A stretch of 41,797 nucleotides of DNA, taken from the NCBI GenBank assembly GCA_040381535.1, contig JBEIHF010000016.1, positions 1-41,797 of the forward strand, given 5' to 3'. Below the pieces are notes generated by a model, which worked only from the letters and a program-made list of their open reading frames with translations, had not been told where the DNA came from and ran no database searches. A program made the translations under genes and the position numbers. The DNA is from Micavibrio_A sp040381535 (GTDB lineage Bacteria > Pseudomonadota > Alphaproteobacteria > Micavibrionales > Micavibrionaceae). Shown here one piece after another: positions 15,716 to 24,787 of the stretch (the first letter of the stretch is position 1; every line of letters begins with the position of its first letter).

Positions 15716-15744
15716 TTGACGTTTGGGGTGCAATCCCGCATAAA
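15716..15744 (+). promoter_or_regulatory. promoter of rplM-rpsI
   Basis: TTGACG at 15716-15721, 17-base spacer, CATAAA at 15739-15744. It lies about 33 bases upstream of the rplM ATG and its AAGGA site. An AT-rich tract (TATTATATATAGG) lies just upstream. Confidence 0.5.
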
Positions 15745-15776
15745 ACGGCCAAGTTTAAACCATAAGGAATAACCAC

Positions 15777-16235
15777 ATGACATACTCTGCAAAAGCGGCA
15801 GATATTCAAAAGGACTGGACGATCATCGACGCCGAAGGCGTTGTTCTGGGTCGCCTGGCTTCGATTATCGCCCTGCGTCTGCGCGGCAAGCACAAGCCGA
15901 CATACACACAACATATGGATGACGGCGATTACGTCATCGTCATCAATGCCGACAAAATCCGTCTGACGGGCAACAAAGCCCAAGCCGACATCTTCTATTG
16001 GCACACGGGTTACCCCGGCGGTATCAAAGGCAAATCCAAAGGCGAAATCCTTTCGGGAAAATTCCCCGAGCGTGTCGTGGAAAAAGCTGTTGAACGCATG
16101 ATACCCGAAGGCCCCCTCGGCCGTCAGCAAATGAAAAACCTCAAAGTCTATGCAGGCAAAGACCATCCGCACGCGGCGCAAACGCCGAAAGTTCTGGATG
16201 TTGCAGGCATGAACGCTAAGAACAAGAGAGACTAA
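15777..16235 (+). CDS. rplM: 50S ribosomal protein L13
   Basis: Large-subunit assembly protein that binds 23S rRNA early. The 152-residue product shows the L13 signature: IIDAEGVVLGRLASIIALRL, RGKHKPTYTQHMDDGDYVIV, INADKIRLTGNKA and VEKAVERMIPEGPLGRQQMK with LKVYAGKDHPHAAQ. The ribosome site is AAGGA at a good distance. Its stop is five bases before rpsI, the universal rplM-rpsI pair. Confidence 0.98.
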   Translation: MTYSAKAADIQKDWTIIDAEGVVLGRLASIIALRLRGKHKPTYTQHMDDGDYVIVINADKIRLTGNKAQADIFYWHTGYPGGIKGKSKGEILSGKFPERVVEKAVERMIPEGPLGRQQMKNLKVYAGKDHPHAAQTPKVLDVAGMNAKNKRD

Positions 16236-16240
16236 TCACC

Positions 16241-16723
16241 ATGGCGAAAAAAGAAGAAGCAGTAAAAGATTTGGCTGATCTCGGCACGGCGCAAGCCGCA
16301 ACTGAAGCCAAAGCCCGCGAAACCAAAGTGGACACGCTTGGCCGTGCCTACGGTACGGGTCGTCGTAAAGAGTCCACCGCACGCGTTTGGTTGAAACGCG
16401 GTAAAGGCAAAATCGTTGTTAATGGTAAGCCACAGGAACAATATTTTGGCCGTCAAACCCATCTTTTGGTTTTGAACCAACCGTTCCTGATTGTGAACCG
16501 CGTCGGTGAATTCGATGTTATCTGCACGGTTGCAGGTGGCGGTTTGTCCGGTCAGGCCGGTGCTATCCGTCACGGTATCTCCCGCGCGCTCGACAATTTC
16601 GAACCCGCTTTGCACGGCTCGCTGAAAAAGGCAGGCTTCCTGACCCGCGATGCACGTCAGGTCGAGCGTAAGAAAGTCGGCAAGCACAAGGCACGTCGCT
16701 CTAAACAATGGGCGAAGCGTTAA
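16241..16723 (+). CDS. rpsI: 30S ribosomal protein S9
   Basis: Small-subunit protein whose C-terminal tail reaches the P-site tRNA. A charged, alphaproteobacterial-type N-terminal extension of about 35 residues precedes the core: YGTGRRKESTARVWLKRGKG, FDVICTVAGGGLSGQAGAIR, and the C-terminal tail RKKVGKHKARRSKQWAKR with the final Lys-Arg that contacts tRNA. The product is 160 residues. A terminator at 16743 closes the operon. Confidence 0.98.
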   Translation: MAKKEEAVKDLADLGTAQAATEAKARETKVDTLGRAYGTGRRKESTARVWLKRGKGKIVVNGKPQEQYFGRQTHLLVLNQPFLIVNRVGEFDVICTVAGGGLSGQAGAIRHGISRALDNFEPALHGSLKKAGFLTRDARQVERKKVGKHKARRSKQWAKR

Positions 16724-16742
16724 TCGTCTTCATATATCTTTC

Positions 16743-16771
16743 AAAACCAGCCCTTGTGGGCTGGTTTTTTT
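16743..16771 (+). terminator. Rho-independent terminator after rpsI
   Basis: AAAACCAGCCC, loop TTGT, GGGCTGGTTTT followed by more T. It begins 20 bases after the rpsI stop. Confidence 0.92.
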
Positions 16772-16788
16772 ATGCGCTAAGATCAGCT

Positions 16789-17307
16789 ATGAGCGGAATT
16801 ATTCTCCCCTATAAAGGCATTTTGCCGAAAATCCATTCCAGCGTGTTCGTCGCGCCCAATGCTTGCATCGCTGGAGATGTGGAGATCGGCGAGGATTCCA
16901 ATATCTGGTTCGGCGTGCATATGCGTGGCGACGTCCACGAAATCCGAATCGGTAAGCGCACGAACATTCAAGACGGCAGTATTTTGCACGTCACGCGCAA
17001 GGTTTCGGGATGTTATATTGGCGATGGCGTGACGGTGGGGCACAACGCGATCATTCATGCGTGTACGCTAGAGAGTAATTCATTCATTGGCATGGGCGCT
17101 ATTGTCCTTGATGAAGCCGTGGTCGAAGGCGGCGCGATGGTTGCGGCGGGCGCGGTGGTGACGCCGAAAAAACGGGTGCCCAAAGGCGAGCTCTGGGCAG
17201 GTAATCCCGCCTGTAAAATGCGGGACCTGACACAGGCAGATATGGATTTCTTCCCCGTATCTGCCGACAACTACGTAAAGTTGTCCAAGGAATACATGGT
17301 GTTATAG
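16789..17307 (+). CDS. gamma-class carbonic anhydrase-like protein (YrdA/PaaY type)
   Basis: A left-handed beta-helix protein of hexapeptide repeats (IAGDVEIGEDSNIWFGV, IRIGKRTNIQDGSI and so on). The metal ligands of the gamma-carbonic anhydrase family are in place: His67 (ILHVT), His85 and His90 (GHNAIIHAC), with the usual spacing of five between the last two. The MRGDVHEIRIG segment carries the conserved Arg and Asp. Members bind zinc or iron; only some hydrate carbon dioxide, so activity is uncertain. ATG at 16789 is preferred, because the longer frame from 16708 runs through the rpsI terminator. The product is 172 residues. Confidence 0.92.
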   Translation: MSGIILPYKGILPKIHSSVFVAPNACIAGDVEIGEDSNIWFGVHMRGDVHEIRIGKRTNIQDGSILHVTRKVSGCYIGDGVTVGHNAIIHACTLESNSFIGMGAIVLDEAVVEGGAMVAAGAVVTPKKRVPKGELWAGNPACKMRDLTQADMDFFPVSADNYVKLSKEYMVL

Positions 17308-17373
17308 GGCGCTTATTGGCACGGAACTTTGACCGTGCTATTCCAGTTATTATTCCAAACCACTGAGGCTTGT

Positions 17374-17658
17374 ATGCTCGAACAGATTTTCAATTCCCCC
17401 GATGTTGCCAAAGCAGGACTTATGGTGTCCGGCCCGATTATTTTGGCAGGCGTGACTGGTGTAGTAAAAGCTGTGAGTTCCTTTGACAAGCATAAAGGAT
17501 TTGGCAAAGCTGGTCCTATTGTCGGCGGCGCTATCAGTCTCGTAGTTGCTGCCGGCGGCGGATTTGTCGCATGGGAAGCATGGCCGCGTGCGGATGGCTC
17601 GGGCGATCCTTCCGCGAATGTCCCCATTGCGGACACATACAATCCTTCGCAGCCGTAA
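17374..17658 (+). CDS. small membrane protein (94 aa)
   Basis: ATG at 17374 follows GAGG with good spacing. The product, MLEQIFNSPDVAKAGLMVSG, continues into a first helix (LMVSGPIILAGVTGVVKAV), a basic loop (FDKHKGFGKAGP) and a second helix (IVGGAISLVVAAGGGFVAWE), then a hydrophilic tail. A longer start at 17329 is less likely. An overlapping minus-strand frame has poorer composition. The stop abuts the phaC stop (17659), so the two genes converge. Family not recognised. Confidence 0.55.
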   Translation: MLEQIFNSPDVAKAGLMVSGPIILAGVTGVVKAVSSFDKHKGFGKAGPIVGGAISLVVAAGGGFVAWEAWPRADGSGDPSANVPIADTYNPSQP

Positions 17659-19476
17659 TTATTTTTTCAGGACGTAACTTCCAGGCGCTTGTTCGAGCGC
17701 GTTGTTGATTTCGCGCGGGGATGTTTTACCGCCCGTGTATTCTTCCACCCATTTTTGCCAGTCGGTCCACCAGCTGCCTTTGGTTTCGGCGGCGTGTTCG
17801 AGCCATTTTTCGGGCGAGGGAGTGTTTTCCGAAGACGACCAATAGCAATATTTAGCGGACGACGGATGGTTGATGATGCCCGCGACGTGACCCGATGAGG
17901 AGAGCGTGAATTTTTTCGGACCAGTAAAAGCGGAGTATCCCGAATAGGTCGCTTTCCACGGCGCGATGTGGTCTTCGCGGGTGGAGAGGAAGTAAGCTGG
18001 CGTGTCTATATCGCGCACGTCGATCTTTACTCCGTCGATTTCGAGGCCTTCGGGTTTGATCAGTTTGTTTTCAAGGTACATATTACGCAAATAGAACGAG
18101 TGCATGGCGCAGGGCATGTTGGTAGAATCTTCGTTCCAGTATAAAATATCGAACGGGAAGGGCTCCTTGCCCATCAGGTAGTTGTTGATGACAAAAGACC
18201 AGATCATGTCATTCGCGCGCAGAAGCGCGAAGGTTTTTTGCAAATAATCGCCTGAAAGAACCCCGTGCTCTTCCATGGTTTTTTCCATGGCTTCGATTTG
18301 TTTTTTATCGGTAAAAAGCTTTAATTCTCCCGCTTTTTCAAAATCTATAAGCGTGGTGAGCATGGTGATAGATTTCACCGTGTCTTCTATGCTTTTTTCC
18401 TTCAACCAAGCGAGGGTAATGGCCAGCAAGGTGCCGCCTATGCAATAGGCCATGACGTTGACAGATTTTTCGCTCGTGATTTTTTTTATTTGTTCGAGCG
18501 AATCCAGTACGCCTTCGTGCATGTAATCTGAGAAATTCTTTTTCGCGTGTTTTTGTTCGGGATTTATCCACGAGACCATGAACACGGTGTGGCCTTGATC
18601 GACGAGCCATTTGACCAGAGAGTTTTCGGGGCGCAGATCGAGGATGTAATATTTGTTGATCCAAGGCGCGACGACGAGCAGAGGCGTTTTGTTGACTTTA
18701 TCCGTCGTCGGTTCGTATTGGATAAGTTGCATCAGATCGTTTTGATAGACGACACCGCCTTTGGTGACGGCAATATTTTTACCGGGGCGGAAGACATTGT
18801 AATCCGTTGTGCTGATTTTCAGTTCTCCATGCCCGCGCTCCATATCTTCGAGCAAATTTTCAAGGCCGTTTACGAGGTTTTCGCCGCCAGTGCGAATGGT
18901 TTCGCGCAAGACATCGGGATTGGTCAGCACGAAATTGGTCGGCGCCATCGCGTCCGCAAACTGGCGCGTGTAGAAATCGATCTGCTCCGTCATTTCGGGG
19001 CTGAGCCCTTCAGTCGAGCGGACGACTTGGTGCATCCAGCCAGATGTCATCAGATAGGATTGCTTGATAAAATCGAACAAGATGTTTTCATTCCACTCTT
19101 CGGAACGGAAGCGGCGGTCGCCGGGTTCGGGTTTGTACAAATCTTCGGCCTTTTCGCCGTTCAATTTCTGGAACGTATTTTGCCAAAGACCCGCCCATTG
19201 ATTCCAATAGTCGATCTGCAATTCCACCACGCGGCGCGGATTGGACATCAGCACGGCCATGAAGGACGTGAAGCGTTCCTGCAGATTGATCATGGGGTCG
19301 AGCGCCTGCAAGGTCACGTCTTTGCCGCGGCGTTCCATATACTCCTGCAAAAGCGGTATGGCGCGTTCCATCGCATCCGACAATGCATGCCCCAGTACGA
19401 CAGGGTCTATCGCCTGTTTGGGTTCTTTGTTCGAGTTGGCGGAATCATTGCTTTTCCGAGGCATTGCAGTGGCCAT
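17659..19476 (-). CDS. phaC: class I poly(3-hydroxyalkanoate) polymerase
   Basis: PhaC polymerises (R)-3-hydroxyacyl-CoA, mainly 3-hydroxybutyryl-CoA, into carbon-storage granules. Residues about 70-180 match the PhaC N-terminal domain (NPRRVVELQIDYWNQWAGLW, then DRRFRSEEWNEN). The alpha/beta-hydrolase domain carries the lipase-like box with Cys345 (MAYCIGGTL), Asp502 (TREDHIAPW) and His530 (SSGHVAGI), the expected triad. VAPWINKYYILDL is also conserved. At 605 residues it is a normal class I enzyme. There is no phaA, phaB or phasin gene nearby, so precursor supply is encoded elsewhere. Confidence 0.97.
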   Translation of the reverse strand: MATAMPRKSNDSANSNKEPKQAIDPVVLGHALSDAMERAIPLLQEYMERRGKDVTLQALDPMINLQERFTSFMAVLMSNPRRVVELQIDYWNQWAGLWQNTFQKLNGEKAEDLYKPEPGDRRFRSEEWNENILFDFIKQSYLMTSGWMHQVVRSTEGLSPEMTEQIDFYTRQFADAMAPTNFVLTNPDVLRETIRTGGENLVNGLENLLEDMERGHGELKISTTDYNVFRPGKNIAVTKGGVVYQNDLMQLIQYEPTTDKVNKTPLLVVAPWINKYYILDLRPENSLVKWLVDQGHTVFMVSWINPEQKHAKKNFSDYMHEGVLDSLEQIKKITSEKSVNVMAYCIGGTLLAITLAWLKEKSIEDTVKSITMLTTLIDFEKAGELKLFTDKKQIEAMEKTMEEHGVLSGDYLQKTFALLRANDMIWSFVINNYLMGKEPFPFDILYWNEDSTNMPCAMHSFYLRNMYLENKLIKPEGLEIDGVKIDVRDIDTPAYFLSTREDHIAPWKATYSGYSAFTGPKKFTLSSSGHVAGIINHPSSAKYCYWSSSENTPSPEKWLEHAAETKGSWWTDWQKWVEEYTGGKTSPREINNALEQAPGSYVLKK

Positions 19477-19591
19477 GGGTTTCCAGTTTACGGTTATTTC
19501 GGGAGCGGGTCAGAAAACGTAGATTATTAATGCCCCACAAAATGGGAAAAATCAATAATTTCAATAAACTTTGGGATTTTCTTGGGGAATT

Positions 19592-19634
19592 TCCTGTCCC
19601 GGCTTCTTGCACCGCCACGCGTTTTCGGACAGGA
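19592..19634 (+). promoter_or_regulatory. hairpin in the leader of the OmpA-like lipoprotein gene
   Basis: TCCTGTCC at 19592-19599 pairs perfectly with GGACAGGA at 19627-19634 around a 27-base loop. It ends about 20 bases before the GGAGG ribosome site of the next gene. It may be a leader structure; no known family is recognised. Confidence 0.3.
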
Positions 19635-19667
19635 TGAGCCAAATTCCCGCCTTTGGAGGTTGTTGCC

Positions 19668-20516
19668 GTGCGTTTGATGTCGAAGTTCTTATTGGTTTTT
19701 TCCGCCGTGCTGTTTTTGGGTGCTTGTGACACCGTGAAGGGTTGGACGAAAGGACCTGGGGCGGCCGATGAGGAAATCAAGGTGAGCAACGCTGCCATGG
19801 AAGAGCGTTTGGATTCCGCCCCCGGCGTAAAACCCATTCCGCAATTACACGTTCCCGACAACCGCGATCTGAAATTGATGACGAGCAAACTCTCCGGCGG
19901 CTCGGTTGAGATTTACGATCTCGATGGCGAACCCGCCGTGATGGATTCCGGTATCCCGCCAGCCATGCCAGAATATAACGGTATTCCGCTCGCAACCGAT
20001 TCACGCGTGACGGTATATCCCGTTGACGGTTATACGCCCCCCGCAGGTGGTTCATGGCCAAATTCGTTTCTGCCTGTAGGCCATACGCCGAGTGCGGTGA
20101 TGACGCCGCCCCCGGTTTCTTTTGGCGGCGATCGACGCATGGCAATCGAGGGCGGAAAACTCTCCTCGCGCATCGGTCCTACGGTTTCCAATATTTACTT
20201 TCCGTACGGCTCCTCCCACGTGGATGATGACGCCGCTCTTGCTCAAGTGGCGCAGACCGCGAAATTCGCGCCTGTGGACCGCGTGACCGTGGAAGGCCAT
20301 GCATCCGTTCCAACGCAAACGGATGATCCTGTCAAAGCGAAAATCCTCAACCTAAAAGAATCTGTCAAACGCGCCGCCGCCGTTTCCGAAGGTTTGATTG
20401 AAAAAGGCGTTCCTGCCGAAAAAATTAAAACCGTGGGATGGGGCGATACCAAACAAACGTACGGCGGTGAAGCAGAGCAACGACGCGTTGACGTATTCAC
20501 CGGCGCAGGACCTTAA
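19668..20516 (+). CDS. OmpA-like peptidoglycan-associated lipoprotein
   Basis: A lipoprotein signal (SKFLLVFSAVLFLGAC) puts the lipidated cysteine about 20 residues in. A long proline-rich linker with no clear domain follows to about residue 165. The C-terminal 100 residues are an OmpA/Pal-type peptidoglycan-binding domain: NIYFPYGSSHVDDDAALAQV, VDRVTVEGHASVP, SVKRAAAVSEGLIEKGVPAE, then VGWGDT and AEQRRVDVF. GTG at 19668, eight bases after GGAGG, is the likely start. Such proteins tie the outer membrane to the wall. It ends six bases before hom, possibly co-transcribed. Confidence 0.82.
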   Translation: MRLMSKFLLVFSAVLFLGACDTVKGWTKGPGAADEEIKVSNAAMEERLDSAPGVKPIPQLHVPDNRDLKLMTSKLSGGSVEIYDLDGEPAVMDSGIPPAMPEYNGIPLATDSRVTVYPVDGYTPPAGGSWPNSFLPVGHTPSAVMTPPPVSFGGDRRMAIEGGKLSSRIGPTVSNIYFPYGSSHVDDDAALAQVAQTAKFAPVDRVTVEGHASVPTQTDDPVKAKILNLKESVKRAAAVSEGLIEKGVPAEKIKTVGWGDTKQTYGGEAEQRRVDVFTGAGP

Positions 20517-20522
20517 TCATCC

Positions 20523-21815
20523 ATGACTAGTCCACTTCGCATAGGAATCGCGGGCCTCGGCACAGTGGGTACTGGGGTCGTCCGTATCCTGCAGACGCAT
20601 GGCGATGATATTGCAAGCCGCGCGGGGCGGCCGATCATCATTACGGCCATCAATGCTAAAGATAAAAAGAAAAAGCGCGCCGTCGATGTTTCCAAATACA
20701 AATGGGTTGATAATCCGTTGGCGATTGCGGATGCCAAAGATGTCGATGTCGTCGTTGAATTGATCGGCGGGGAAGACGGTACAGCCAAGGAATTGCTGGA
20801 ACGCGCGCTAAAAAACAAAAAACATACTGTGACAGCGAACAAGGCTTTGCTGGCGCGTCATGGATTGGCGCTCGCCAAGCTCGCCGAAGATAATAACGTG
20901 TCTTTGAATTTTGAAGCGTCCGTCGCGGGCGGCATTCCGATTATCAAGGCACTGCGTGAAGGGTTCGCTGGCAACAAAATCGAAGCGTTGTTCGGAATAT
21001 TGAACGGCACTTGCAACTACATCCTTACCGAAATGCGGACCTCCGGCCGTGATTTCGTCGCGGTCTTGAAAGAAGCGCAAAAAAAAGGTTATGCGGAGGC
21101 TGATCCGTCGTTCGATGTCGATGGGATTGACGCCGCGCATAAGCTCACGATTTTGTCCGCACTTGCTTTTGGCGTAAAACCCGATTTCGACGCGATAGAT
21201 ATCACCGGCATTCGCCGTATCACTGCCAAAGACATCGCTTTCGCGGGTGAGCTTGGCTACCGCATCAAATTGCTGGGCATCGCGCGCCGTATCGCCGGTA
21301 AAATCGCGCAGAGCCTTGAGCCTTGTCTGGTGCCGATAGATTCTGCGTTAGGGTCTGTCGAAGGCGTGTTCAACGCCGTGTTTGTCGAGGGCGATTTCAT
21401 TGACCGTGCGATGTTAAAGGGTCGGGGTGCGGGACAGGGGCCCACCGCATCAGCCGTGATGGCGGATCTTGTCGACCTTGCGCGCGGATATCATCTGCCT
21501 GCGTTCGGTTTGCCTTCGCGTGAACTTGCCAACACCAAATGGGCGGGCACGGAAGATATCATCAGTAGCCATTACATCCATTTGATCGTGTCCGACCAGC
21601 CTGGTGTGATCGCCGATGTGTCTGCCATCTTGCGGGATTTCGGGATTTCCATCGAAACCATGATCCAGCGTGGGCGGGATCCAAGCCACCCCGTTTCAGT
21701 TGTCATAACTACACATGAATGTTCCCTTAAGGATATCCGCGGGGCTAAAGCCAAAATCGCCGCGCTTTCCACCATAGCGGAGCCACCGACAGTTTTAAGG
21801 ATTGAGACGTTCTGA
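20523..21815 (+). CDS. hom: homoserine dehydrogenase
   Basis: Reduces aspartate semialdehyde to homoserine for threonine, methionine and isoleucine synthesis. The NAD(P)-binding motif is IGIAGLGTVGTGVVRIL at residues about 6-22. The catalytic part has VTANKALLARHG, FEASVAGGIPIIKAL, ILNGTCNYILTEM and YAEADPSFDVDGIDAAHKL, all family hallmarks. A C-terminal ACT domain (HLIVSDQPGVIADVSAILRD) suggests feedback control, usually by threonine. At 430 residues it is full length. The gene is followed by glpX after 49 bases. Confidence 0.97.
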   Translation: MTSPLRIGIAGLGTVGTGVVRILQTHGDDIASRAGRPIIITAINAKDKKKKRAVDVSKYKWVDNPLAIADAKDVDVVVELIGGEDGTAKELLERALKNKKHTVTANKALLARHGLALAKLAEDNNVSLNFEASVAGGIPIIKALREGFAGNKIEALFGILNGTCNYILTEMRTSGRDFVAVLKEAQKKGYAEADPSFDVDGIDAAHKLTILSALAFGVKPDFDAIDITGIRRITAKDIAFAGELGYRIKLLGIARRIAGKIAQSLEPCLVPIDSALGSVEGVFNAVFVEGDFIDRAMLKGRGAGQGPTASAVMADLVDLARGYHLPAFGLPSRELANTKWAGTEDIISSHYIHLIVSDQPGVIADVSAILRDFGISIETMIQRGRDPSHPVSVVITTHECSLKDIRGAKAKIAALSTIAEPPTVLRIETF

Positions 21816-21864
21816 GGATTTGACGTATCCTCGAACTACACCGATTCCAGTCAGGACCATAGCC

Positions 21865-22878
21865 ATGTCATTAGAGAATAAGGCACGAGTCTACACACCA
21901 TCCCCCGAAGAGTTTTCGATGGACCGCAATCTTGCACTTGAAGCTGTGCGCGTGACCGAATGCGCGGCCTTGGCGGCATCCAAAACCGTGGGGCGGGGCG
22001 ATGAGAAAGCGGCGGATGCCGCGGCCGTCGACGCGATGCGCGAGGCGCTCAACACTTTATCCATGCAAGGCACCGTCGTGATCGGCGAAGGCGAGCGCGA
22101 CGAAGCGCCGATGCTCTATATCGGCGAAACCGTCGGTAACGGCACGGGGCCTGTTCTCGATATCGCGCTAGATCCGTTGGAAGGAACGACCATCACGGCG
22201 AAGGGCGGGCAGAACGCGCTCGCGGTTCTCGCCATGACCGACCACGGCGGTTTTTTGAACGCGCCCGACACCTATATGCGCAAGATAGGCGTGGGGCTCG
22301 GCATAAATGAAAACATGCTGGACATTGATGCCCCCGTTGCGGATATTTTGAAAAAAATCGCCCAAGAGAAACAGGGCCGCGTGGAAGATTTGATGGTGTG
22401 TATTCTCGACCGCCCGCGCCACGAGCAATTGATCACCGATGTTCGCAAAGCGGGAGCACGTATATCATTGATACAGGACGGTGATGTTTCCGCCGTGATC
22501 GCGACATGCGACCCCGAAAGCGGATTGGACTTATATATAGGCACAGGCGGCGCGCCGGAGGGCGTTCTGGCGGCGGCGGCATTGCAATGCCTAGGCGGTA
22601 AAATGCTCGGCCAACTTGTCTTTCGCAATGACGGCGAAAAGAAACGCGCCGAAGCGGTGGGCATTACCGATTTCAAACGCGTATACACAACGGACGATCT
22701 GGCCAAGCCTGGCAATGTTATGTTTGCCGCTACAGGCGTAACGGACGGCGCGATGCTCCCCGGTGTGCGCCGTTATGCGGGCGGTGCAAAAACCCATTCC
22801 ATCGTGATGCGTTCCAAATCCGGCACAATACGCCGCATTGAATCCACGCATAATTTTGATCGCAAAGGCGAAAGATGA
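21865..22878 (+). CDS. glpX: class II fructose-1,6-bisphosphatase (GlpX)
   Basis: Hydrolyses fructose-1,6-bisphosphate for gluconeogenesis. The 337-residue product has the Li-sensitive phosphatase motifs of the GlpX family: MQGTVVIGEGERDEAPMLYI, DPLEGTTITAKG, and GGAPEGVLAAAALQCLGGKM. ATG at 21865, with TCAGGA upstream, begins MSLENKARVYTPSPEEF; the longer frame from 21802 overlaps the end of hom and adds non-conserved sequence. The hom-glpX-recJ order is common in alphaproteobacteria. It overlaps recJ as ATGA. Confidence 0.95.
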   Translation: MSLENKARVYTPSPEEFSMDRNLALEAVRVTECAALAASKTVGRGDEKAADAAAVDAMREALNTLSMQGTVVIGEGERDEAPMLYIGETVGNGTGPVLDIALDPLEGTTITAKGGQNALAVLAMTDHGGFLNAPDTYMRKIGVGLGINENMLDIDAPVADILKKIAQEKQGRVEDLMVCILDRPRHEQLITDVRKAGARISLIQDGDVSAVIATCDPESGLDLYIGTGGAPEGVLAAAALQCLGGKMLGQLVFRNDGEKKRAEAVGITDFKRVYTTDDLAKPGNVMFAATGVTDGAMLPGVRRYAGGAKTHSIVMRSKSGTIRRIESTHNFDRKGER

Positions 22879-24695
22879 GTTTGTCTGCACAATTACAAAG
22901 CTCTACATTTTTGGATGTGAAGCAGTCTTTCAAAGATTCACGGTGGGTGTTTCCCGCGGTGGAGCAAGATGTCGTGGCGCGGATTTCGCAGTTGCATGGA
23001 TTACCCGATTTTATCTCGCGGATGCTCCATGTACGGGGCGTTGGCCCTGATGATGTAGAATCTTTTTTGTATCCGACGCTCCGTGCGCATTTTCCCGATC
23101 CATTTTCCATGGCGGGGATGCGTTCTTTTGCCGAATTTGCGGCGCAGGCGATTATCGAACATAAAACGATCGGCATCCTTGCTGATTTCGACGTGGACGG
23201 CGCGACATCTGCTGCCATCCTGACGCGTTTTTTGCGGTACTGCGAAATGGAACCGCCCGTTTATATCCCCGACCGTTTGCAGCAAGGATACGGCCCGAAC
23301 ATCACGGCGCTGGATGCTTTAAAAGCCGCAGGCGCTGAGTGTGTTTTTATGCTGGATTGCGGGACCACCGCGCACGGTATTGTCGCGGCGGGTAGGGGGC
23401 TTGATCTCGATGTTGTTATTTTCGATCACCATGAAACCGAAGACACACTGCCCGATGCCAATCATGTCATCAACCCCAAACGCCGCGACGATACATCCGG
23501 ACTTGGTATGCTGGCCGCTTGCGGCGTGACGTTTTTGTCGTGCGTGGCCATCAACAATGTTTTGAAGCGCGAGAAATTTTTTGAAAAGCGCGGCATTCCT
23601 GAACCGCAGATGAAAAACTGGATTGACCTCGTAGCGCTCGGCACTGTTTGCGATATGGTTCCCATGACAGGGCCGAATCGGTTGTTCACGCGCGCGGGAT
23701 TTTACCAGATGGCGCAGAGGACCAACCCCGGGATCCGTGCTTTGTGTGAAGTTGCGAACCTTGAGGGCGCCCCGAAATTTTCCGATGCGGGATTTACGCT
23801 GGGTCCACGCATCAATGCGGGATCGCGCGTCCATAAATCAGACCTAGGTGCGCGGTTGCTTTCGACGGATGATTTGGATGAAGCGCGTTCGATCGCGTTT
23901 GTGCTCGATGATTGCAACGAGCAGCGCAAGAAAATTCAATCGCAGATGATGAAAGAAGCCATCGAGCGCGTAGAAAAAGAAGGGCTCGATCAAGGCCAAG
24001 TTATTATCGTTTCCGACACAGATTGGCATCCGGGCCTTAGCGGTCTTGTCGCCGGCCGTTTGAAAGAGCGGTTCGGCAAGCCCGCCATTGTTGTCACCTA
24101 CGCGGAAAATCCCGAAGGCGTTCTTGAAGGACGCGGATCGGGGCGTTCCATCACCGGTGTGAATCTCGCGCAGAGTTTTATCGAAGCGCGCAATCTTGAT
24201 CTTCTCGTCAGAGGCGGCGGACATGCCATGGCGGGCGGATTTACCGTGATACCCGATCGTTTGCCCGCGCTACGCGATTTTCTCAACGAGCATATTTCCA
24301 AGCAGATGGAGAATATGGACCTCACGATGGAAACGGTCATCGATGGCATCGCAACCATTAGGGGCGCGGAGTCACAATTCGTGCGTTTGGTTACGGATCA
24401 TATCGGTCCGTTCGGCCCACAAAACACCGAACCTGTTTTCGCGCTCGCCAATGTGCGCGTGCAAATGGCCGATGTTTTGAAGGACAAACATATAAGAGTG
24501 CAGGTCAGCGATTGGGAAGGCGGCCCCCGCATGAAGGCGATGCTGTTTTACGGGGTGGGAACGCCGCTGGGCGAGGCGCTTTTGAAGGGTGTCCAAAAGA
24601 GCTTCCATCTGGCCGGTCAGTTCCAGATAAACAGCTGGCAAGGCCGTGAATCGGTGGAATTTTTGCTTTCCGACGGGGCTTTTGCCGCCAGCTAA
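22875..24695 (+). CDS. recJ: single-stranded-DNA-specific exonuclease RecJ
   Basis: A 5'-3' single-strand exonuclease of recombination and mismatch repair. The DHH phosphoesterase motifs are intact: ILADFDVDGATSAAIL (motif I), Asp184-His185-His186 in VVIFDHHETED (motif III), and LVALGTVCDMVPM. The DHHA1 domain shows GRGSGRSITGVNLAQ and LVRGGGHAMAGGFTV. An OB-fold C-terminus with SVEFLLSDGAF completes the 606 residues. The ATG lies within the glpX stop (ATGA), so translation is coupled. Confidence 0.97.
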   Translation: MSLSAQLQSSTFLDVKQSFKDSRWVFPAVEQDVVARISQLHGLPDFISRMLHVRGVGPDDVESFLYPTLRAHFPDPFSMAGMRSFAEFAAQAIIEHKTIGILADFDVDGATSAAILTRFLRYCEMEPPVYIPDRLQQGYGPNITALDALKAAGAECVFMLDCGTTAHGIVAAGRGLDLDVVIFDHHETEDTLPDANHVINPKRRDDTSGLGMLAACGVTFLSCVAINNVLKREKFFEKRGIPEPQMKNWIDLVALGTVCDMVPMTGPNRLFTRAGFYQMAQRTNPGIRALCEVANLEGAPKFSDAGFTLGPRINAGSRVHKSDLGARLLSTDDLDEARSIAFVLDDCNEQRKKIQSQMMKEAIERVEKEGLDQGQVIIVSDTDWHPGLSGLVAGRLKERFGKPAIVVTYAENPEGVLEGRGSGRSITGVNLAQSFIEARNLDLLVRGGGHAMAGGFTVIPDRLPALRDFLNEHISKQMENMDLTMETVIDGIATIRGAESQFVRLVTDHIGPFGPQNTEPVFALANVRVQMADVLKDKHIRVQVSDWEGGPRMKAMLFYGVGTPLGEALLKGVQKSFHLAGQFQINSWQGRESVEFLLSDGAFAAS

Positions 24696-24730
24696 TTTCC
24701 TTTTATTTCAATAGCTTGTCACTTAATTTC

Positions 24731-24759
24731 TTGACATATCATACTTATTTTGTCATAAG
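24731..24759 (+). promoter_or_regulatory. promoter of the ankyrin-repeat gene
   Basis: A perfect TTGACA at 24731-24736, 17-base spacer, and CATAAG at 24754-24759. Transcription from here would start near 24766, which rules out the upstream in-frame starts and supports ATG 24788. Confidence 0.6.
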
Positions 24760-24787
24760 ATTTATGTCCCAGCGAAAGGCAAGTGGC

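Noticed and set aside
17313..17642. 109-residue minus-strand frame opposite the small membrane protein
   Set aside because: Low-complexity Pro/Ala/Thr composition and no ribosome site; the plus-strand frame has good helices and GAGG.
18547..19530. 327-residue open frame antisense to phaC
   Set aside because: Fully opposite phaC with an intact catalytic triad; composition is a mirror effect of the GC-rich third positions.
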